The translations under genes were made by a program, and so were the position numbers. DNA of 64,000 nt from Clostridia bacterium (GTDB lineage Bacteria > Bacillota > Clostridia > TANB77 > UBA1234). The stretch spans positions 1 to 64,000 of the forward strand of contig CAAEBC010000038.1 in NCBI GenBank assembly GCA_900753975.1, given 5' to 3'. The notes below the pieces were generated by a model. The model ran no database searches. It was not told the origin of the DNA and saw only the letters and a program-made list of their open reading frames with translations. This document shows positions 26,082-36,727 of this stretch, in pieces. Positions within the stretch are counted from its first letter, which is position 1, and each line of letters starts with the position of its first letter.

Positions 26082-26145
26082 GACGGTATAAGAATTAGGG
26101 ACGGAGGAAAATTCTCATTTTTGAGAAAAAGGGACGGACCTAAAA
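26082..26145. repeat. Dispersed palindromic repeat, copy 2
   Basis: Begins right after the DUF5665 stop. Contains GGGACGGAGGAAAATTCTC, a TTCTCA/TGAGAA hairpin, then GGGACGGACCTA. It is in opposite orientation to copies 3 and 4 and loses similarity after GGACCTA. No gene lies between here and rimO. Confidence 0.8.
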
Positions 26146-26264
26146 ATTACATTAATTACTTTGAAATATTTGACTTATAAGTATCAGCTAAGTTTTATAT
26201 TGCATTTTTTGTTGTTTTAAATTAAAATGTTTTTAGAAAGAAAATTGAAAAAGAGGTTTTAAAT

Positions 26265-27515
26265 ATGAAGATTGGATTTGTTTCATTAGGATGTAGCAAG
26301 AATCTTGTTGATACTGAAATGATGATTAAATTTTATCAAGACAAAGGAAATGAGATTGTGCAAAATCCTGCAGAAGCTGAGGTTATTATTATTAACACTT
26401 GTGGATTTATAGAGGCTGCCAAAAAAGAGGCAATTGATACTATTTTTGAGATGGCAAGATATAAAGAGTTTGGCAAGTGTGAGACTTTGATTGTCACAGG
26501 TTGCTTGGTTGAGAGGTATTTTGAAGAGCTACAGAAAGAGCTTCCAGAAGTTGATTTGTTTATACCAATTAGAGATTACGATAAGATTTTTGAAAAGCTT
26601 GATTTTAAAAATAGAACTATTACTACGGGAGATTTTGCTTATTTAAAAATTGCAGAAGGTTGTAGTAATAATTGTACATATTGTGCGATACCTTATATAA
26701 GAGGAAAATATGTTAGCAGACCTTTTGAAGATATAATCGAAGAAGCAAAAGAACTATATAAGGCAGGGTATAAAGAAATAATTGTAATTGCTCAAGATAC
26801 AACTAAGTATGGAATTGATTTGTATGGTAAAGCAAGATTACCAGAGCTTTTAAGAGAGCTTTCAAAAATTAATTTTATTTGGATTAGATTTTTATATGCT
26901 TACCCAGAATCGATTACTGATGAGCTTATAGAAACTGTTAAAGATTGTGATAATGTTTGTAATTATTTTGATATCCCTGTTCAACATATTTCTGATACAG
27001 TTTTAAAAAGAATGGGAAGACATACTAATAGTGAAGCTATCTATGGTGTTATTTCTAAACTTAGAAGAAAAATACCAGATGTAATTCTTAGAACTTCTTT
27101 AATCGTTGGATTTCCAGGCGAGACTAAAGAAGATTTTGAAGAATTAAAAGAGTTTGTGAAAGCTACTAAGTTTGATAGACTAGGAGTTTTTAAATATTCT
27201 ATTGAGGACGGTACACCTGCTGAAAAGCTTGATGGACATATGGATGAGAGTATAAAAGAAGAACGTAGAAATGAAATAATGGAGATACAGCAAAAAATTT
27301 CTAAAAAGAAAAATGAAGAAATTATCGGAAAAGAGCTTGAATGTAAGATTGATTCAAAAGCAGATTTGGGGTATATAGCAAGAAGCTATAGAGATGTCCC
27401 AGATGAAGATGGTCTTGTTTTTATAGAAACACCAAAAGAGCATCGTGCCGGTGATATTGTACTTGCAAAGGTAACAAATGCAGAAGAATATGATTTGATT
27501 GCAGAAGAAATATAG
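26265..27515 (+). CDS. rimO: Ribosomal protein S12 methylthiotransferase RimO
   Basis: Radical-SAM enzyme that methylthiolates an Asp of ribosomal protein S12. The 416 residues comprise an N-terminal MTTase domain with three cluster cysteines (SLGCSKNLVDTE, INTCGF, VTGCLVERYF), the radical-SAM motif CSNNCTYC (about residues 133-140), and a C-terminal TRAM-like region (about 350-416: GKELECKIDSKADLGYIARSYRDVPDEDG). The linker and TRAM part fit RimO better than MiaB. ATG 26265 follows GAGG. Its last codons overlap an upstream extension of the pgsA frame, but the pgsA start is placed after its stop. Confidence 0.94.
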   Translation: MKIGFVSLGCSKNLVDTEMMIKFYQDKGNEIVQNPAEAEVIIINTCGFIEAAKKEAIDTIFEMARYKEFGKCETLIVTGCLVERYFEELQKELPEVDLFIPIRDYDKIFEKLDFKNRTITTGDFAYLKIAEGCSNNCTYCAIPYIRGKYVSRPFEDIIEEAKELYKAGYKEIIVIAQDTTKYGIDLYGKARLPELLRELSKINFIWIRFLYAYPESITDELIETVKDCDNVCNYFDIPVQHISDTVLKRMGRHTNSEAIYGVISKLRRKIPDVILRTSLIVGFPGETKEDFEELKEFVKATKFDRLGVFKYSIEDGTPAEKLDGHMDESIKEERRNEIMEIQQKISKKKNEEIIGKELECKIDSKADLGYIARSYRDVPDEDGLVFIETPKEHRAGDIVLAKVTNAEEYDLIAEEI

Positions 27516-27534
27516 TTTAAGGAGGAATTTTTTT

Positions 27535-28134
27535 ATGAATTTACCTAATAAAATAACGATAGCAAGAATTTTACTTGTGCCAATTATGATGTTAATGCCA
27601 TACATTGGAATTACTGCAAAAACTAGCTTTGGACTTCCGATAGTTAATATAATTATTTTAATTATATTTTTAGTAGCATCTTTTACAGACTATTTGGATG
27701 GACACATAGCAAGAAAGAGAAATATAGTTACTAATTTTGGAAAGTTTTTAGATCCTATCGCAGACAAACTTTTGGTATTAGCTGCACTTGTAATGCTTGT
27801 AGAAGCTAGAATTATACCAGGTTGGATTCCAATAATTATAGCTGCAAGAGAATTTATGGTTTCTGCTATAAGAATGCTTGTAGCTACAGAGGGTAAAGTA
27901 ATAGCAGCAAGCAAACTTGGAAAAATAAAAACAGTTACTCAAATGGTAGCTATATCACTCGCATTTTTAGACACTAATTATTTTATGAGCTTCGTATGTG
28001 GTGGGCTTACAGGCTTTGCACTTATTCTAAATATATTAATGTCAGTTGCTATGATACTTGCTGTCATTGCTACAATTTGGTCAGGTGTTGATTATTTTAT
28101 GAAATCTAAAGACGTTGTATTGCAATCAAAATAG
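27535..28134 (+). CDS. pgsA: CDP-diacylglycerol--glycerol-3-phosphate 3-phosphatidyltransferase
   Basis: Makes phosphatidylglycerol-phosphate, the first committed step of phosphatidylglycerol and cardiolipin synthesis, in the cytoplasmic membrane. A 199-residue protein with about five membrane segments. The CDP-alcohol phosphotransferase motif is complete: DYLDGHIARKRN then FGKFLDPIADK (DxxDGxxARx8GxxxDxxxD). ATG 27535 is chosen because AAGGAGG lies immediately upstream and MNLPNKITIARI is the normal N-terminus. Same operon as rimO (19-base gap). Ends 7 bases before a strong terminator. Confidence 0.95.
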   Translation: MNLPNKITIARILLVPIMMLMPYIGITAKTSFGLPIVNIIILIIFLVASFTDYLDGHIARKRNIVTNFGKFLDPIADKLLVLAALVMLVEARIIPGWIPIIIAAREFMVSAIRMLVATEGKVIAASKLGKIKTVTQMVAISLAFLDTNYFMSFVCGGLTGFALILNILMSVAMILAVIATIWSGVDYFMKSKDVVLQSK

Positions 28135-28138
28135 ATAA

Positions 28139-29740
<1,602 letters not shown>

Positions 29741-29783
29741 TTAGTAAGTATTGTTCTATATTTTTTAGATTAAGAGGAGTATT

Positions 29784-29930
29784 ATGAAAGAGAATTTGAG
29801 TGATTTTTTAAAGATAGCATATAAATATAATCGAGTAAAAGACTTAAATGAAGCTTTTGAAGAATATCCTGTGGAAGAAGAATGGCACAAAGGAAAAATT
29901 GAAAATGTTTTAGAAGAAAACTTTAGATGA
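29784..29930 (+). CDS. Small unknown protein (48 residues)
   Basis: ATG 29784 is preceded by AAGAGGAG and the frame ends with TGA 29928-29930. The product begins MKENLSDFLKIAYKYN and is acidic (many Glu). It has no membrane segment. The strong site, the correct position between lysS and its terminator, and normal codon use support it as a real gene. I do not recognise a family. Confidence 0.6.
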   Translation: MKENLSDFLKIAYKYNRVKDLNEAFEEYPVEEEWHKGKIENVLEENFR

Positions 29931-29941
29931 AGGTGAATAAG

Positions 29942-29975
29942 AAAAGACGGTGAATTTTACATTCACCGTCTTTTT
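29942..29975 (+). terminator. Intrinsic terminator of the lysS operon
   Basis: Stem AAAAGACGGTGAA (29942-29954) with TTCACCGTCTTTT (29962-29974). Confidence 0.92.
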
Positions 29976-30013
29976 GTCATTCACAAAAAATACATGTAAA
30001 AATTAGAAATATG

Positions 30014-30022
30014 TGGTATAAT
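30014..30022 (+). promoter_or_regulatory. Extended -10 promoter of the site-2 protease operon
   Basis: TGG directly before TATAAT (30017-30022), with ATGTGG in front; the -35 is poor. This TGTGG-TATAAT form recurs at several promoters in the window. Confidence 0.5.
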
Positions 30023-30064
30023 ACTTGTGGACTTATTTTATTTTTGAAATAGGAGGTATGTTTA

Positions 30065-30778
30065 ATGTTTGGACGTAGTAGCCAGATGAATATCATTTTT
30101 ATAATTATTTTGGTAATGATAGCTATAACTAGTAGTAGTTTTGATTTAGAGCAAACACTTCTTACATTGCCTGGCCTTATTTTGGCACTTACTTTTCACG
30201 AGTATGCACATGCTAAAATGTCAGATAGGCTAGGAGACCCAACACCTGCTGCACAAGGAAGACTTACACTTAATCCTTTTGCACATCTAGACCCATTAGG
30301 AACATTTTTCTTGATTTTTGCAGGTTTTGGATGGGGTAAACCAGTTCAAATAGATGAGAGATATTATAGAAATCCTACTCGTGACACGATGCTTGTCGCA
30401 CTTGCGGGTCCGGTTAGTAATTTTATACAATCAATTATATGGTTTTTCGTGTTTGGAGCACTTGCAAAGTTTTGTCCTGAAAATCCTAGTCAAGCACTTG
30501 TAATATTATCAAGTATGGTGCTTTATGCTGCACTAATTAATGTATCTTTGGGTGTATTTAATTTATTACCTTTGCCACCACTTGATGGTTCAAAAATATT
30601 AAGATATTTTTTACACGGAAAAGCAAGAGAAGTTCTATACATGATAGAGCAGTATTCAACGATTATATTACTTGTGTTATTTGCTACAGATTTAACAAGC
30701 ATAATAATTTCACCAATTATTGGATGGATCACAGAGGCTATGCTTTGGCTTGTTAATGCTTTTTATGGATTATTTTAA
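30065..30778 (+). CDS. Site-2 protease family (M50) membrane metalloprotease
   Basis: A 237-residue polytopic intramembrane zinc protease of the minimal YwhC/Rip-like type without a PDZ domain. Zinc-binding HEYAH lies in the first membrane region (about residues 44-48: LTFHEYAHAKMSDRLGDPTP). The third ligand region is NLLPLPPLDGSKILRYFL (about 170-187). Five or so hydrophobic segments. ATG 30065 follows AGGAGG. It is the first gene of a run with tsaD and a phosphoesterase. The substrate is unknown; members often cleave membrane-bound regulators. Confidence 0.92.
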   Translation: MFGRSSQMNIIFIIILVMIAITSSSFDLEQTLLTLPGLILALTFHEYAHAKMSDRLGDPTPAAQGRLTLNPFAHLDPLGTFFLIFAGFGWGKPVQIDERYYRNPTRDTMLVALAGPVSNFIQSIIWFFVFGALAKFCPENPSQALVILSSMVLYAALINVSLGVFNLLPLPPLDGSKILRYFLHGKAREVLYMIEQYSTIILLVLFATDLTSIIISPIIGWITEAMLWLVNAFYGLF

Positions 30779-30803
30779 TTATATAAATAAAGGGAGAATT
30801 TAA

Positions 30804-31805
30804 ATGGAAAAAGATATATTAACACTTGGAATAGAGAGTAGTTGTGATGAAACTTCTGTTGCTGTAGTTAAAAACGGCAGAGAAGTTTTATCAAACGTTA
30901 TTGCAACTCAAATAGATATTCATAAAAAATACGGCGGAGTTGTTCCAGAAATTGCTTCTAGAAATCATGTGGAAAATATCACATATGTAGCCAAGGAAGC
31001 ACTTCAAAAATCTGGAGTTACTTTGGACGATATAGATGCTATATGCTGTACGTATGGCCCAGGCTTAGTTGGAGCTTTATTAGTTGGACTTTCTACTGCA
31101 AAGGCAATGGCTTATGCTTTAAATAAGCCGTTTGTAGGAGTTCATCACATAGAGGGACATATTGCAGCAAATTATATAACACATAAAGAACTAGAACCAC
31201 CATATTTATGTTTGGTAGTTTCTGGTGGACACTCACATTTGGTTCATGTAAAAGATTACACTAAGTTTGAAGTGCTTGGAAAAACTAGGGATGATGCTGT
31301 TGGTGAGGCTTTTGACAAAGTCGCTAGAGTTGTTGGAATTGGTTATCCGGGTGGTCCGGTTATAGACAAACTTGCAAAAGAAGGTAAGCCTATCTATAAC
31401 TTGCCACGTACACATTTTGAAAATTTAGATTTTAGTTTTAGTGGAATTAAAACAGCTGTAATCAATTTAGTACATAAAGAGGGCGACAATATAAATATAA
31501 ATGATTTATGTGCAAGTTTTGAAGAAGCTGTTACAGACATATTAACTCAAAATTCATTAAAGGCAATGAAAGAGCTAGGAGTTAATAAAATCGCAATTGC
31601 CGGGGGCGTTTCAGCAAATAGTTATTTAAGAAACAGAATGCAAGAATTAGGTGAAAAAGAAGGCTTCAAAGTATATTATCCTGAACTAGTTTTATGTACA
31701 GATAACGCAGCGATGATTGCTTCTGCAGGATATTATAATTATATGGCGGGAAAATGTTCACCTTGGAATTTAAATGCCGTGCCTAATTTAAAAATTGGTG
31801 AATAA
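30804..31805 (+). CDS. tsaD: tRNA N6-threonylcarbamoyladenosine synthase subunit TsaD
   Basis: Transfers the threonylcarbamoyl group to A37 of ANN-decoding tRNAs. The 333 residues show ASKHA-fold signatures: [14 protein letters not shown] at the N-terminus, metal-binding [10 protein letters not shown] (about residues 114-123), [12 protein letters not shown] and [15 protein letters not shown], with the final metal Asp in [17 protein letters not shown] 30804 follows GGGAGAA. Its partners tsaB, tsaC and tsaE are not in the window. It lies 25 bases after the protease gene and 24 bases before the phosphoesterase gene, so the three are likely one operon. Confidence 0.97.
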   Translation: MEKDILTLGIESSCDETSVAVVKNGREVLSNVIATQIDIHKKYGGVVPEIASRNHVENITYVAKEALQKSGVTLDDIDAICCTYGPGLVGALLVGLSTAKAMAYALNKPFVGVHHIEGHIAANYITHKELEPPYLCLVVSGGHSHLVHVKDYTKFEVLGKTRDDAVGEAFDKVARVVGIGYPGGPVIDKLAKEGKPIYNLPRTHFENLDFSFSGIKTAVINLVHKEGDNININDLCASFEEAVTDILTQNSLKAMKELGVNKIAIAGGVSANSYLRNRMQELGEKEGFKVYYPELVLCTDNAAMIASAGYYNYMAGKCSPWNLNAVPNLKIGE

Positions 31806-31829
31806 TGAAACATGAAAGGAGCTTCATGA

Positions 31830-32501
31830 ATGGCAATATATGCAATATCAGATTTCCATTTATCTTTGGGGATAGAAGCAAAACCGATGGATGTTTTTGG
31901 AACACATTGGACTAACTATGTTGATAGACTTAAAGAAAATTGGTTAAATGTAATAAAAGAAGATGATGTAGTGCTTATGGCAGGAGATTTTTCTTGGTCT
32001 ACATATCTTGAAGACAGCAAACCAGATTTTGAGTTTTTAGAAAGTTTGCCAGGGAAGAAGATTTTGTTAAAAGGAAATCATGATTATTGGTGGACTACTT
32101 TAAAAAAGTTAAATGAATTTATTGAGGAAAACGACTTTAAATCTATTAGTTTTGTATATAATAATTCGATAGAACTTGAAAATGCTGTGGTTTGTGGAAC
32201 TAGATATTGGGCTCACGAAGAAGCTTATGACAATGAAAAAATTTTTAATAGAGAGTGTGAAAGAGCTAAAATATCTTTAAAAAGCATACAAGAAACGGCA
32301 AATAAAAAGCCGATAATATTTATGACACATTATGCTCCAGATGAACGTATAATTGATTGTGTGAAGGATTTTGATATCAAATACTGGATTTATGGACATA
32401 TACATAGTAATTACGAGGAAAACATAGTAAACGTTCCTGGAATTGAAACATATTTGACATCATGTGATTACTTGAATTTCAAACCATTACGCATAATGTA
32501 A
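31830..32501 (+). CDS. Metallophosphoesterase
   Basis: A 223-residue cytoplasmic calcineurin-like phosphoesterase. The dinuclear metal site is intact: ISDFHLS, AGDFSW, KGNHDYWW, MTHYAP and YGHIHSN. Tryptophans after the GNHD motif (DYWWTTL) and the overall length fit the YkuE/YpcH-like family found in Clostridia. The substrate is unknown. ATG 31830 is well spaced from AAAGGA (31815-31820). Last gene of the protease-tsaD run. Confidence 0.9.
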   Translation: MAIYAISDFHLSLGIEAKPMDVFGTHWTNYVDRLKENWLNVIKEDDVVLMAGDFSWSTYLEDSKPDFEFLESLPGKKILLKGNHDYWWTTLKKLNEFIEENDFKSISFVYNNSIELENAVVCGTRYWAHEEAYDNEKIFNRECERAKISLKSIQETANKKPIIFMTHYAPDERIIDCVKDFDIKYWIYGHIHSNYEENIVNVPGIETYLTSCDYLNFKPLRIM

Positions 32502-32520
32502 TAACTTAGCTAAAAAGTAC

Positions 32521-32549
32521 TTGGAATATGTTGACAAATGTGTTATAAT
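32521..32549 (+). promoter_or_regulatory. Sigma-A promoter of tig
   Basis: TTGGAA (32521-32526), 17-bp spacer, TATAAT (32544-32549). A TTGACA at 32531 is too close to the -10 to be the -35. Confidence 0.65.
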
Positions 32550-32590
32550 ACAAAAATGCATAATAAATAAGTAAAGGAAGGATTTTTAAG

Positions 32591-33874
32591 ATGAACGTAA
32601 AAGTAGAAGAATTAGAAAATAGTGAAGTTAAACTAGAGATAACAGTAAGTGCAGAGAAATTCGAAGATGGAATGAACAAAGCTTTCTTCAAGAATGCAAA
32701 ATATTTTTCAGTTCCGGGTTTTAGAAAAGGAAAAGCTCCAAGAGCTAGAGTTGAAAAGTATTATGGAGAGCATGTTTTATACGAAGATGCTTTTAACGAA
32801 ATTGCACCAGAAATATACGAAGAAGCATTAAAAGAAAATAATATAGAAGCAGTAGCAAGACCAGAGATTGATATTACACAAATTGGAAATGGTAAAGATT
32901 TAATTTTTACAGCTATTGTTACAGTTAAACCAAAGGTTGAACTTGGCAAATACAAAGGCATCAAAATCGAAAAGAAAGAATATCCGGTAACAGACGAAGA
33001 TGTTGATAATGCTATCAAAGCTATGGCAGAAAAAAATGCTAGAATTATAACTTGTGATGATGATAAAATTCTTGAAAAAGGAGATACAGCTGTTATTGAT
33101 TTTGAAGGTTTTGTTGGTGGAGAAGCTTTTGAAGGTGGAAAAGGTGAGAACTATTCATTAGAAATTGGCAGCAATACATTTATCCCAGGTTTTGAAGATC
33201 AACTAATCGGTCTTAAGAAAGGTGAAGAAACAGATGTAAATGTTAACTTTCCAGAAAACTATTTTTCTAAAGAATTAGCTGGAAAGCCTGCTACTTTTAA
33301 AGTAAAAGTAAACGAAATCAAGACAAAAGAATATCCAAAGATGGATGATGAGTTTGCTAAAGATGTTAGTGAATTTGATACTTTAAAAGAACTTAAAGCT
33401 GATACAAGAGCTCACTTAGAAGAAGAAAATAGTAGAAGAGCTAAATATGAAATGGAAGAAGATGCTATCGAAGAAGTAACTCATAGTGCTAAAATCGATA
33501 TCCCTGCAAAAATGTTAGATGCAGAGATCGATGGATACATACATGATATGAATCATCGTTTAGAGCATCAAGGAATGACACTTGATATGTATATGCAAAT
33601 GATGAACACAGATTTAGCTTCTGTAAGAGATGGGTTCAGAGGTAAAGCTGAACACAATATCATGACAAGACTTGTTCTTGAAGCTATTTTCGAAGCAGAA
33701 AAAATTGAAATTACTGACGAAGATATAAATAAAAAATTAGCTGATGTTGCAAAAGAATATGGTAGAGATGCTGAAGAATTTGTCAAAAAAGCAAATGACC
33801 AAGTAAAAGAGTTCGCAAAAGAAGAACTTAAATATGATTTGGCTGTTAAATTTATTATGGATAATGCAAAATAA
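32591..33874 (+). CDS. tig: Trigger factor
   Basis: Ribosome-associated chaperone and peptidyl-prolyl isomerase. The 427-residue length is typical. The N-terminal ribosome-binding domain carries the signature GFRKGKAPRARVEKYYG (about residues 43-59). The FKBP-type PPIase domain spans about 155-240 (GDTAVIDFEGFVGGEAFEGG; FIPGFEDQLIGLKKGEE). The C-terminal helical chaperone arm fills the rest (SRRAKYEMEEDAIEEV to the end). ATG 32591 follows AAGGAAGG. Directly followed by clpP and clpX, the conserved tig-clpP-clpX order. Confidence 0.97.
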   Translation: MNVKVEELENSEVKLEITVSAEKFEDGMNKAFFKNAKYFSVPGFRKGKAPRARVEKYYGEHVLYEDAFNEIAPEIYEEALKENNIEAVARPEIDITQIGNGKDLIFTAIVTVKPKVELGKYKGIKIEKKEYPVTDEDVDNAIKAMAEKNARIITCDDDKILEKGDTAVIDFEGFVGGEAFEGGKGENYSLEIGSNTFIPGFEDQLIGLKKGEETDVNVNFPENYFSKELAGKPATFKVKVNEIKTKEYPKMDDEFAKDVSEFDTLKELKADTRAHLEEENSRRAKYEMEEDAIEEVTHSAKIDIPAKMLDAEIDGYIHDMNHRLEHQGMTLDMYMQMMNTDLASVRDGFRGKAEHNIMTRLVLEAIFEAEKIEITDEDINKKLADVAKEYGRDAEEFVKKANDQVKEFAKEELKYDLAVKFIMDNAK

Positions 33875-33889
33875 TGTTATATTTTTCAA

Positions 33890-33921
33890 TTTGTGGATAT
33901 AATTAAGTTTGTATCCACAAA
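33890..33921. repeat. Inverted repeat between tig and clpP
   Basis: Perfect 10-base arms TTTGTGGATA (33890-33899) and TATCCACAAA (33912-33921). The left arm overlaps a TATAAT (33898-33903). It could be a weak terminator of tig or an operator at a clpP promoter. No CtsR-type box is seen. Confidence 0.45.
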
Positions 33922-33983
33922 TGATTTTATAATATTTAGATTGTTTGTAGATTTATTTATACAAAAGGAGGAGATTATTAAGT

Positions 33984-34571
33984 ATGATAACAAATGATTT
34001 AGTGCCTTATGTTGTAGAGCAAACGAGCCATGGAGAAAGATCTTATGATATTTTTTCTAGACTTTTAAAGGATAGAATTATATTTATTGGAGATGAAATT
34101 ACTGATGCAACTGCAAGTGTAGTTGTTGCACAGCTTTTGTTCTTAGAGTCAGAAGACCCAGACAAAGATATTCACATATATATAAATAGCCCTGGTGGCA
34201 GTGTTACTGCTGGTATGGCAATTTATGATACAATGAATTACATCAAACCTGATGTTTCAACTATATGTGTTGGCTTAGCTGCAAGTATGGGAGCATTTTT
34301 ACTTTCAGCAGGTAAAAAAGGTAAGAGATTTGCTCTTCCAAATTCAGAAATAATGATACATCAACCACTAGGTGGTGCAAAAGGTCAAGCATCAGATGTT
34401 AAAATACATGCAGAATTTTTACTTAAAACTAGAGATAAATTAAATAAGATTTTAAGTGAAAATACGGGTAAGCCTTTAGATATAATAGAAAAAGATACAG
34501 ACAGAGATAACTTTATGACTGCAGAAGAGGCTATGCAATATGGTCTTATAGATAAAGTTATGGAAAGATAG
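33984..34571 (+). CDS. clpP: ATP-dependent Clp protease proteolytic subunit
   Basis: Serine protease that forms the tetradecameric chamber of ClpXP. The 195 residues carry the catalytic triad: Ser in [14 protein letters not shown] (about residue 98), His in [11 protein letters not shown] (about 123) and Asp in [14 protein letters not shown] (about 172). The IGF-loop docking residues and the tail [10 protein letters not shown] are normal. An AGGAGGAG site precedes ATG 33984. It lies between tig and clpX, matching its unfoldase partner. Confidence 0.97.
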   Translation: MITNDLVPYVVEQTSHGERSYDIFSRLLKDRIIFIGDEITDATASVVVAQLLFLESEDPDKDIHIYINSPGGSVTAGMAIYDTMNYIKPDVSTICVGLAASMGAFLLSAGKKGKRFALPNSEIMIHQPLGGAKGQASDVKIHAEFLLKTRDKLNKILSENTGKPLDIIEKDTDRDNFMTAEEAMQYGLIDKVMER

Positions 34572-34585
34572 ATAAAAATTTACTT

Positions 34586-34635
34586 TAGACTTAGTTTTTT
34601 TACTTGTGCTTTTGCACATCAAAAATTAAGTCTTT
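34586..34635 (+). terminator. Hairpin between clpP and clpX (weak or attenuating terminator)
   Basis: Outer arms AGACTTAGTTTTT and AAAAATTAAGTCT, inner TGTGC/GCACA. Only a weak T tract follows, so partial readthrough into clpX is likely. Confidence 0.55.
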
Positions 34636-34689
34636 GTCTGTTAAAAGAGGTTTTTACAAAAGATAAAAAAAGAGAGGAGTGGAGTTTTA

Positions 34690-36003
34690 ATGGCAAAATA
34701 CGAAGACAAAAAAACAGTTAGATGTTCTTTTTGTGGTAAAGCACAAGAAAATGTTAAACGTATAATTGCAGGACCAGGTGTTTATATTTGTGATGAATGC
34801 GTTGGTTTATGTTCAAATATCATTGAAGAAGAGTTTGAGGAAATGTGCACAGAAGAAAAAGCACAAGAAAATCAGTCTCTTAGTCCAAAAGAAATAAAAG
34901 AAAAATTAGATGAGTATGTTATCGGGCAAGATGAAGCAAAGAAATCTTTAGCTGTTGCCGTATATAATCATTATAAAAGAATAAATAATATTGATGCAAA
35001 ATCTGATGACGTAGAAATTCAAAAGAGCAATATATTAATGCTTGGTCCTACTGGATGCGGAAAAACATATTTAGCACAAACGTTGGCTAAGATATTAAAT
35101 GTACCTTTTGCTATTTCAGATGCTACAGCTCTTACAGAAGCTGGTTATGTTGGTGAGGATGTGGAGAATATTCTTTTAAAACTTATTCAAGCAGCTGACT
35201 ACGATATAGAAAAAGCACAAAAAGGTATTATTTATATAGATGAAATAGATAAGATTGCCAGAAAATCTGAAAACGTTTCTATTACAAGAGACGTAAGTGG
35301 TGAAGGTGTTCAACAAGCATTACTTAAAATTATTGAAGGTACTGTTGCATCTGTTCCACCACAAGGAGGAAGAAAGCATCCACAACAAGAATTTATTCAA
35401 ATTGATACAACAAATATTTTGTTTATTTGTGCAGGTGCTTTTGAAGGATTAGATAAAGAAATTGGTGCAAGAATAGGAAAAACAGGTTTAGGTTTTGGAG
35501 TAGAAGTACCTAAAAAAGATGATAGTAATGTTTCGCAGATGCTTGAAAAACTATTACCACAAGATTTGGTTAGATACGGTCTTATCCCAGAATTTATCGG
35601 AAGATTACCAGTAATAACTACTGTTCAACCACTTAGCAGAGAAGCATATATCGATATACTTTCTAAGCCTAAAAATGCACTTTTAAAACAATATAAAAAG
35701 CTTTTTGAATTAGATGGAGTAAAGCTTGAATTTGATAAAGATGCACTAGAAGCTATAGTAGATAAAGCTATTGAAAGAAAAACAGGTGCAAGAGGTTTAA
35801 GAGCTATACTTGAAGAAACAATGCGTGATGTTATGTTTGAAATTCCTACAAATAAAAATATTGTTGAATGTGTTATAACACGTGAAACTGTAAAAAATGG
35901 GGCAGAGCCAAAATTAACTTATAATGAAGTGAAAAAGGCAACTAGAAAAACGAATAAATCTGTAAAAGAGAAAGAGGAAAGTAACGTAGAATCAGCATCA
36001 TAA
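34690..36003 (+). CDS. clpX: ATP-dependent Clp protease ATP-binding subunit ClpX
   Basis: AAA+ unfoldase feeding ClpP. The 437 residues begin with the N-terminal C4 zinc finger (CSFCGKAQ ... CDECVGLC, about 11-38). Then come Walker [13 protein letters not shown], Walker [12 protein letters not shown], the pore region [15 protein letters not shown], and the IGF loop (IGKTGLGFG) for docking on ClpP. Sensor and arginine-finger region are at [15 protein letters not shown]. Ser/Glu-rich C-terminal tail. ATG 34690 follows GAGAGGAG. A DUF951 gene starts 11 bases after its stop. Confidence 0.97.
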   Translation: MAKYEDKKTVRCSFCGKAQENVKRIIAGPGVYICDECVGLCSNIIEEEFEEMCTEEKAQENQSLSPKEIKEKLDEYVIGQDEAKKSLAVAVYNHYKRINNIDAKSDDVEIQKSNILMLGPTGCGKTYLAQTLAKILNVPFAISDATALTEAGYVGEDVENILLKLIQAADYDIEKAQKGIIYIDEIDKIARKSENVSITRDVSGEGVQQALLKIIEGTVASVPPQGGRKHPQQEFIQIDTTNILFICAGAFEGLDKEIGARIGKTGLGFGVEVPKKDDSNVSQMLEKLLPQDLVRYGLIPEFIGRLPVITTVQPLSREAYIDILSKPKNALLKQYKKLFELDGVKLEFDKDALEAIVDKAIERKTGARGLRAILEETMRDVMFEIPTNKNIVECVITRETVKNGAEPKLTYNEVKKATRKTNKSVKEKEESNVESAS

Positions 36004-36014
36004 GGAGGTCGCTT

Positions 36015-36194
36015 ATGAACGAGTACAAAGTAGGAGATATAGTAGAAACAAAAAAGCAACATCCTTGTGGCAGTAAGACTTGGGAGATTACCAGAGTGGG
36101 AGTTGACTTTAAGTTAAAGTGCACAAATTGTGGTCATGTAATAATGGTAGAACGAGAAAAGGCACTTAAGATGATTAAAAGAATAGCAAATTAG
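36015..36194 (+). CDS. DUF951 family small zinc-ribbon-like protein
   Basis: A 59-residue protein (MNEYKVGDIVETKKQHPCGSK then CTNCGHVIMV). It matches the DUF951 family of short Firmicute proteins by its GDIVExKKxHPCGS start and CxxCGH motif, which may bind zinc with the earlier Cys. An AGGAGG site (36003-36008) precedes ATG 36015. It lies in the clpX operon with an 11-base gap. The family's role is unknown; the SH3-like/zinc composition suggests RNA or ribosome contact, which is only inference. Confidence 0.85.
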   Translation: MNEYKVGDIVETKKQHPCGSKTWEITRVGVDFKLKCTNCGHVIMVEREKALKMIKRIAN

Positions 36195-36245
36195 TTAAAA
36201 GAAAAACTTGGTTTGCGATAAGCTTTGCAAAATGTATAATAAATA

Positions 36246-36286
36246 AAAATACAAAGTGGTGACGAAACTTTCTTTCGCCACCACTT
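36246..36286 (-). terminator. Intrinsic terminator of the candidate ncRNA
   Basis: On the minus strand, AAGTGGTGGCGAAA pairs with TTTCGTCACCACTT (36286-36273 with 36267-36254), followed by TGTATTTTT. Confidence 0.85.
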
Positions 36287-36518
36287 CGCTTAATATATGT
36301 CAAGTAGAAGCACATACCAAACATATATTGATATGTGCCTACTACATTTCAGACGCTTCCATACAAAGCTCCTTTTAAAAATATATTTCTACTAACTAGA
36401 TACATTACCGGACACTACAAACCATCAACGGAATCTTCTCCTCCAGCCTAGTGAACACTACAACTTGATATCAGTGGAACCTCTTCCATCTGTACCAGCC
36501 ATCAATATCTGTTAGATT
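36246..36518 (-). ncRNA. Candidate structured non-coding RNA of unknown class
   Basis: A stretch of about 270 bases without a reading frame on the minus strand, bounded by a near-perfect promoter (36525-36553) and an intrinsic terminator (36246-36286). Stems seen in the transcript: an 11-bp stem near the 5' end, GATATTGATGG (36509-36499) with CCACTGATATC (36477-36467), containing one mismatch; a 15-bp stem with one bulge at 36345-36304 (GTAGTAGGCACATATC with GGTATGTGCTTCTAC); and the 14-bp terminator stem. A direct repeat TTGATGG-YTKGTA occurs twice in the 5' half. I see no signatures of tmRNA, RNase P, SRP RNA, 6S RNA or common riboswitches. It is transcribed against clpX-DUF951 and away from the IS. 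Confidence 0.7.
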
Positions 36519-36524
36519 GTATTA

Positions 36525-36553
36525 ATTATAGCATTGTTTACATAAAAAGTCAA
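36525..36553 (-). promoter_or_regulatory. Strong sigma-A promoter of the candidate ncRNA
   Basis: Minus strand: TTGACT (36553-36548), 17-base spacer ending in TGC (extended -10), TATAAT (36530-36525). One of the best promoters in the window. Confidence 0.85.
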
Positions 36554-36727
36554 TATATTTTTATTAAACTTTATTATATAGAATTATTATTCAAAATTAA
36601 ATTAGCCAAAAGCTTCATATTACTTTTTCTTAAATTAAAATAGGAATTATAATATAAAAAAAAGCAGGTAAAATGAAATGAACCCAAAATGTTAGACAAA
36701 AAGTTTAACAAGGAGGGTTCATTTTTT

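Noticed and set aside
32531..32549. TTGACA-TATAAT promoter at tig
   Set aside because: The TTGACA at 32531 is only 7 bases from the TATAAT; TTGGAA at 32521 with 17-bp spacing is the workable -35.
33875..33983. CtsR or CIRCE heat-shock operator before clpP
   Set aside because: No GGTCAAA tandem repeat and no TTAGCACTC-N9-GAGTGCTAA; only an unrelated inverted repeat is present.
36246..36518. tmRNA, RNase P, 6S or SRP RNA identity for the orphan RNA
   Set aside because: I see no tag-peptide frame with tRNA-like ends, no RNase P conserved blocks, no single long 6S-type rod and no SRP Alu or tetraloop motifs. Left unclassified.
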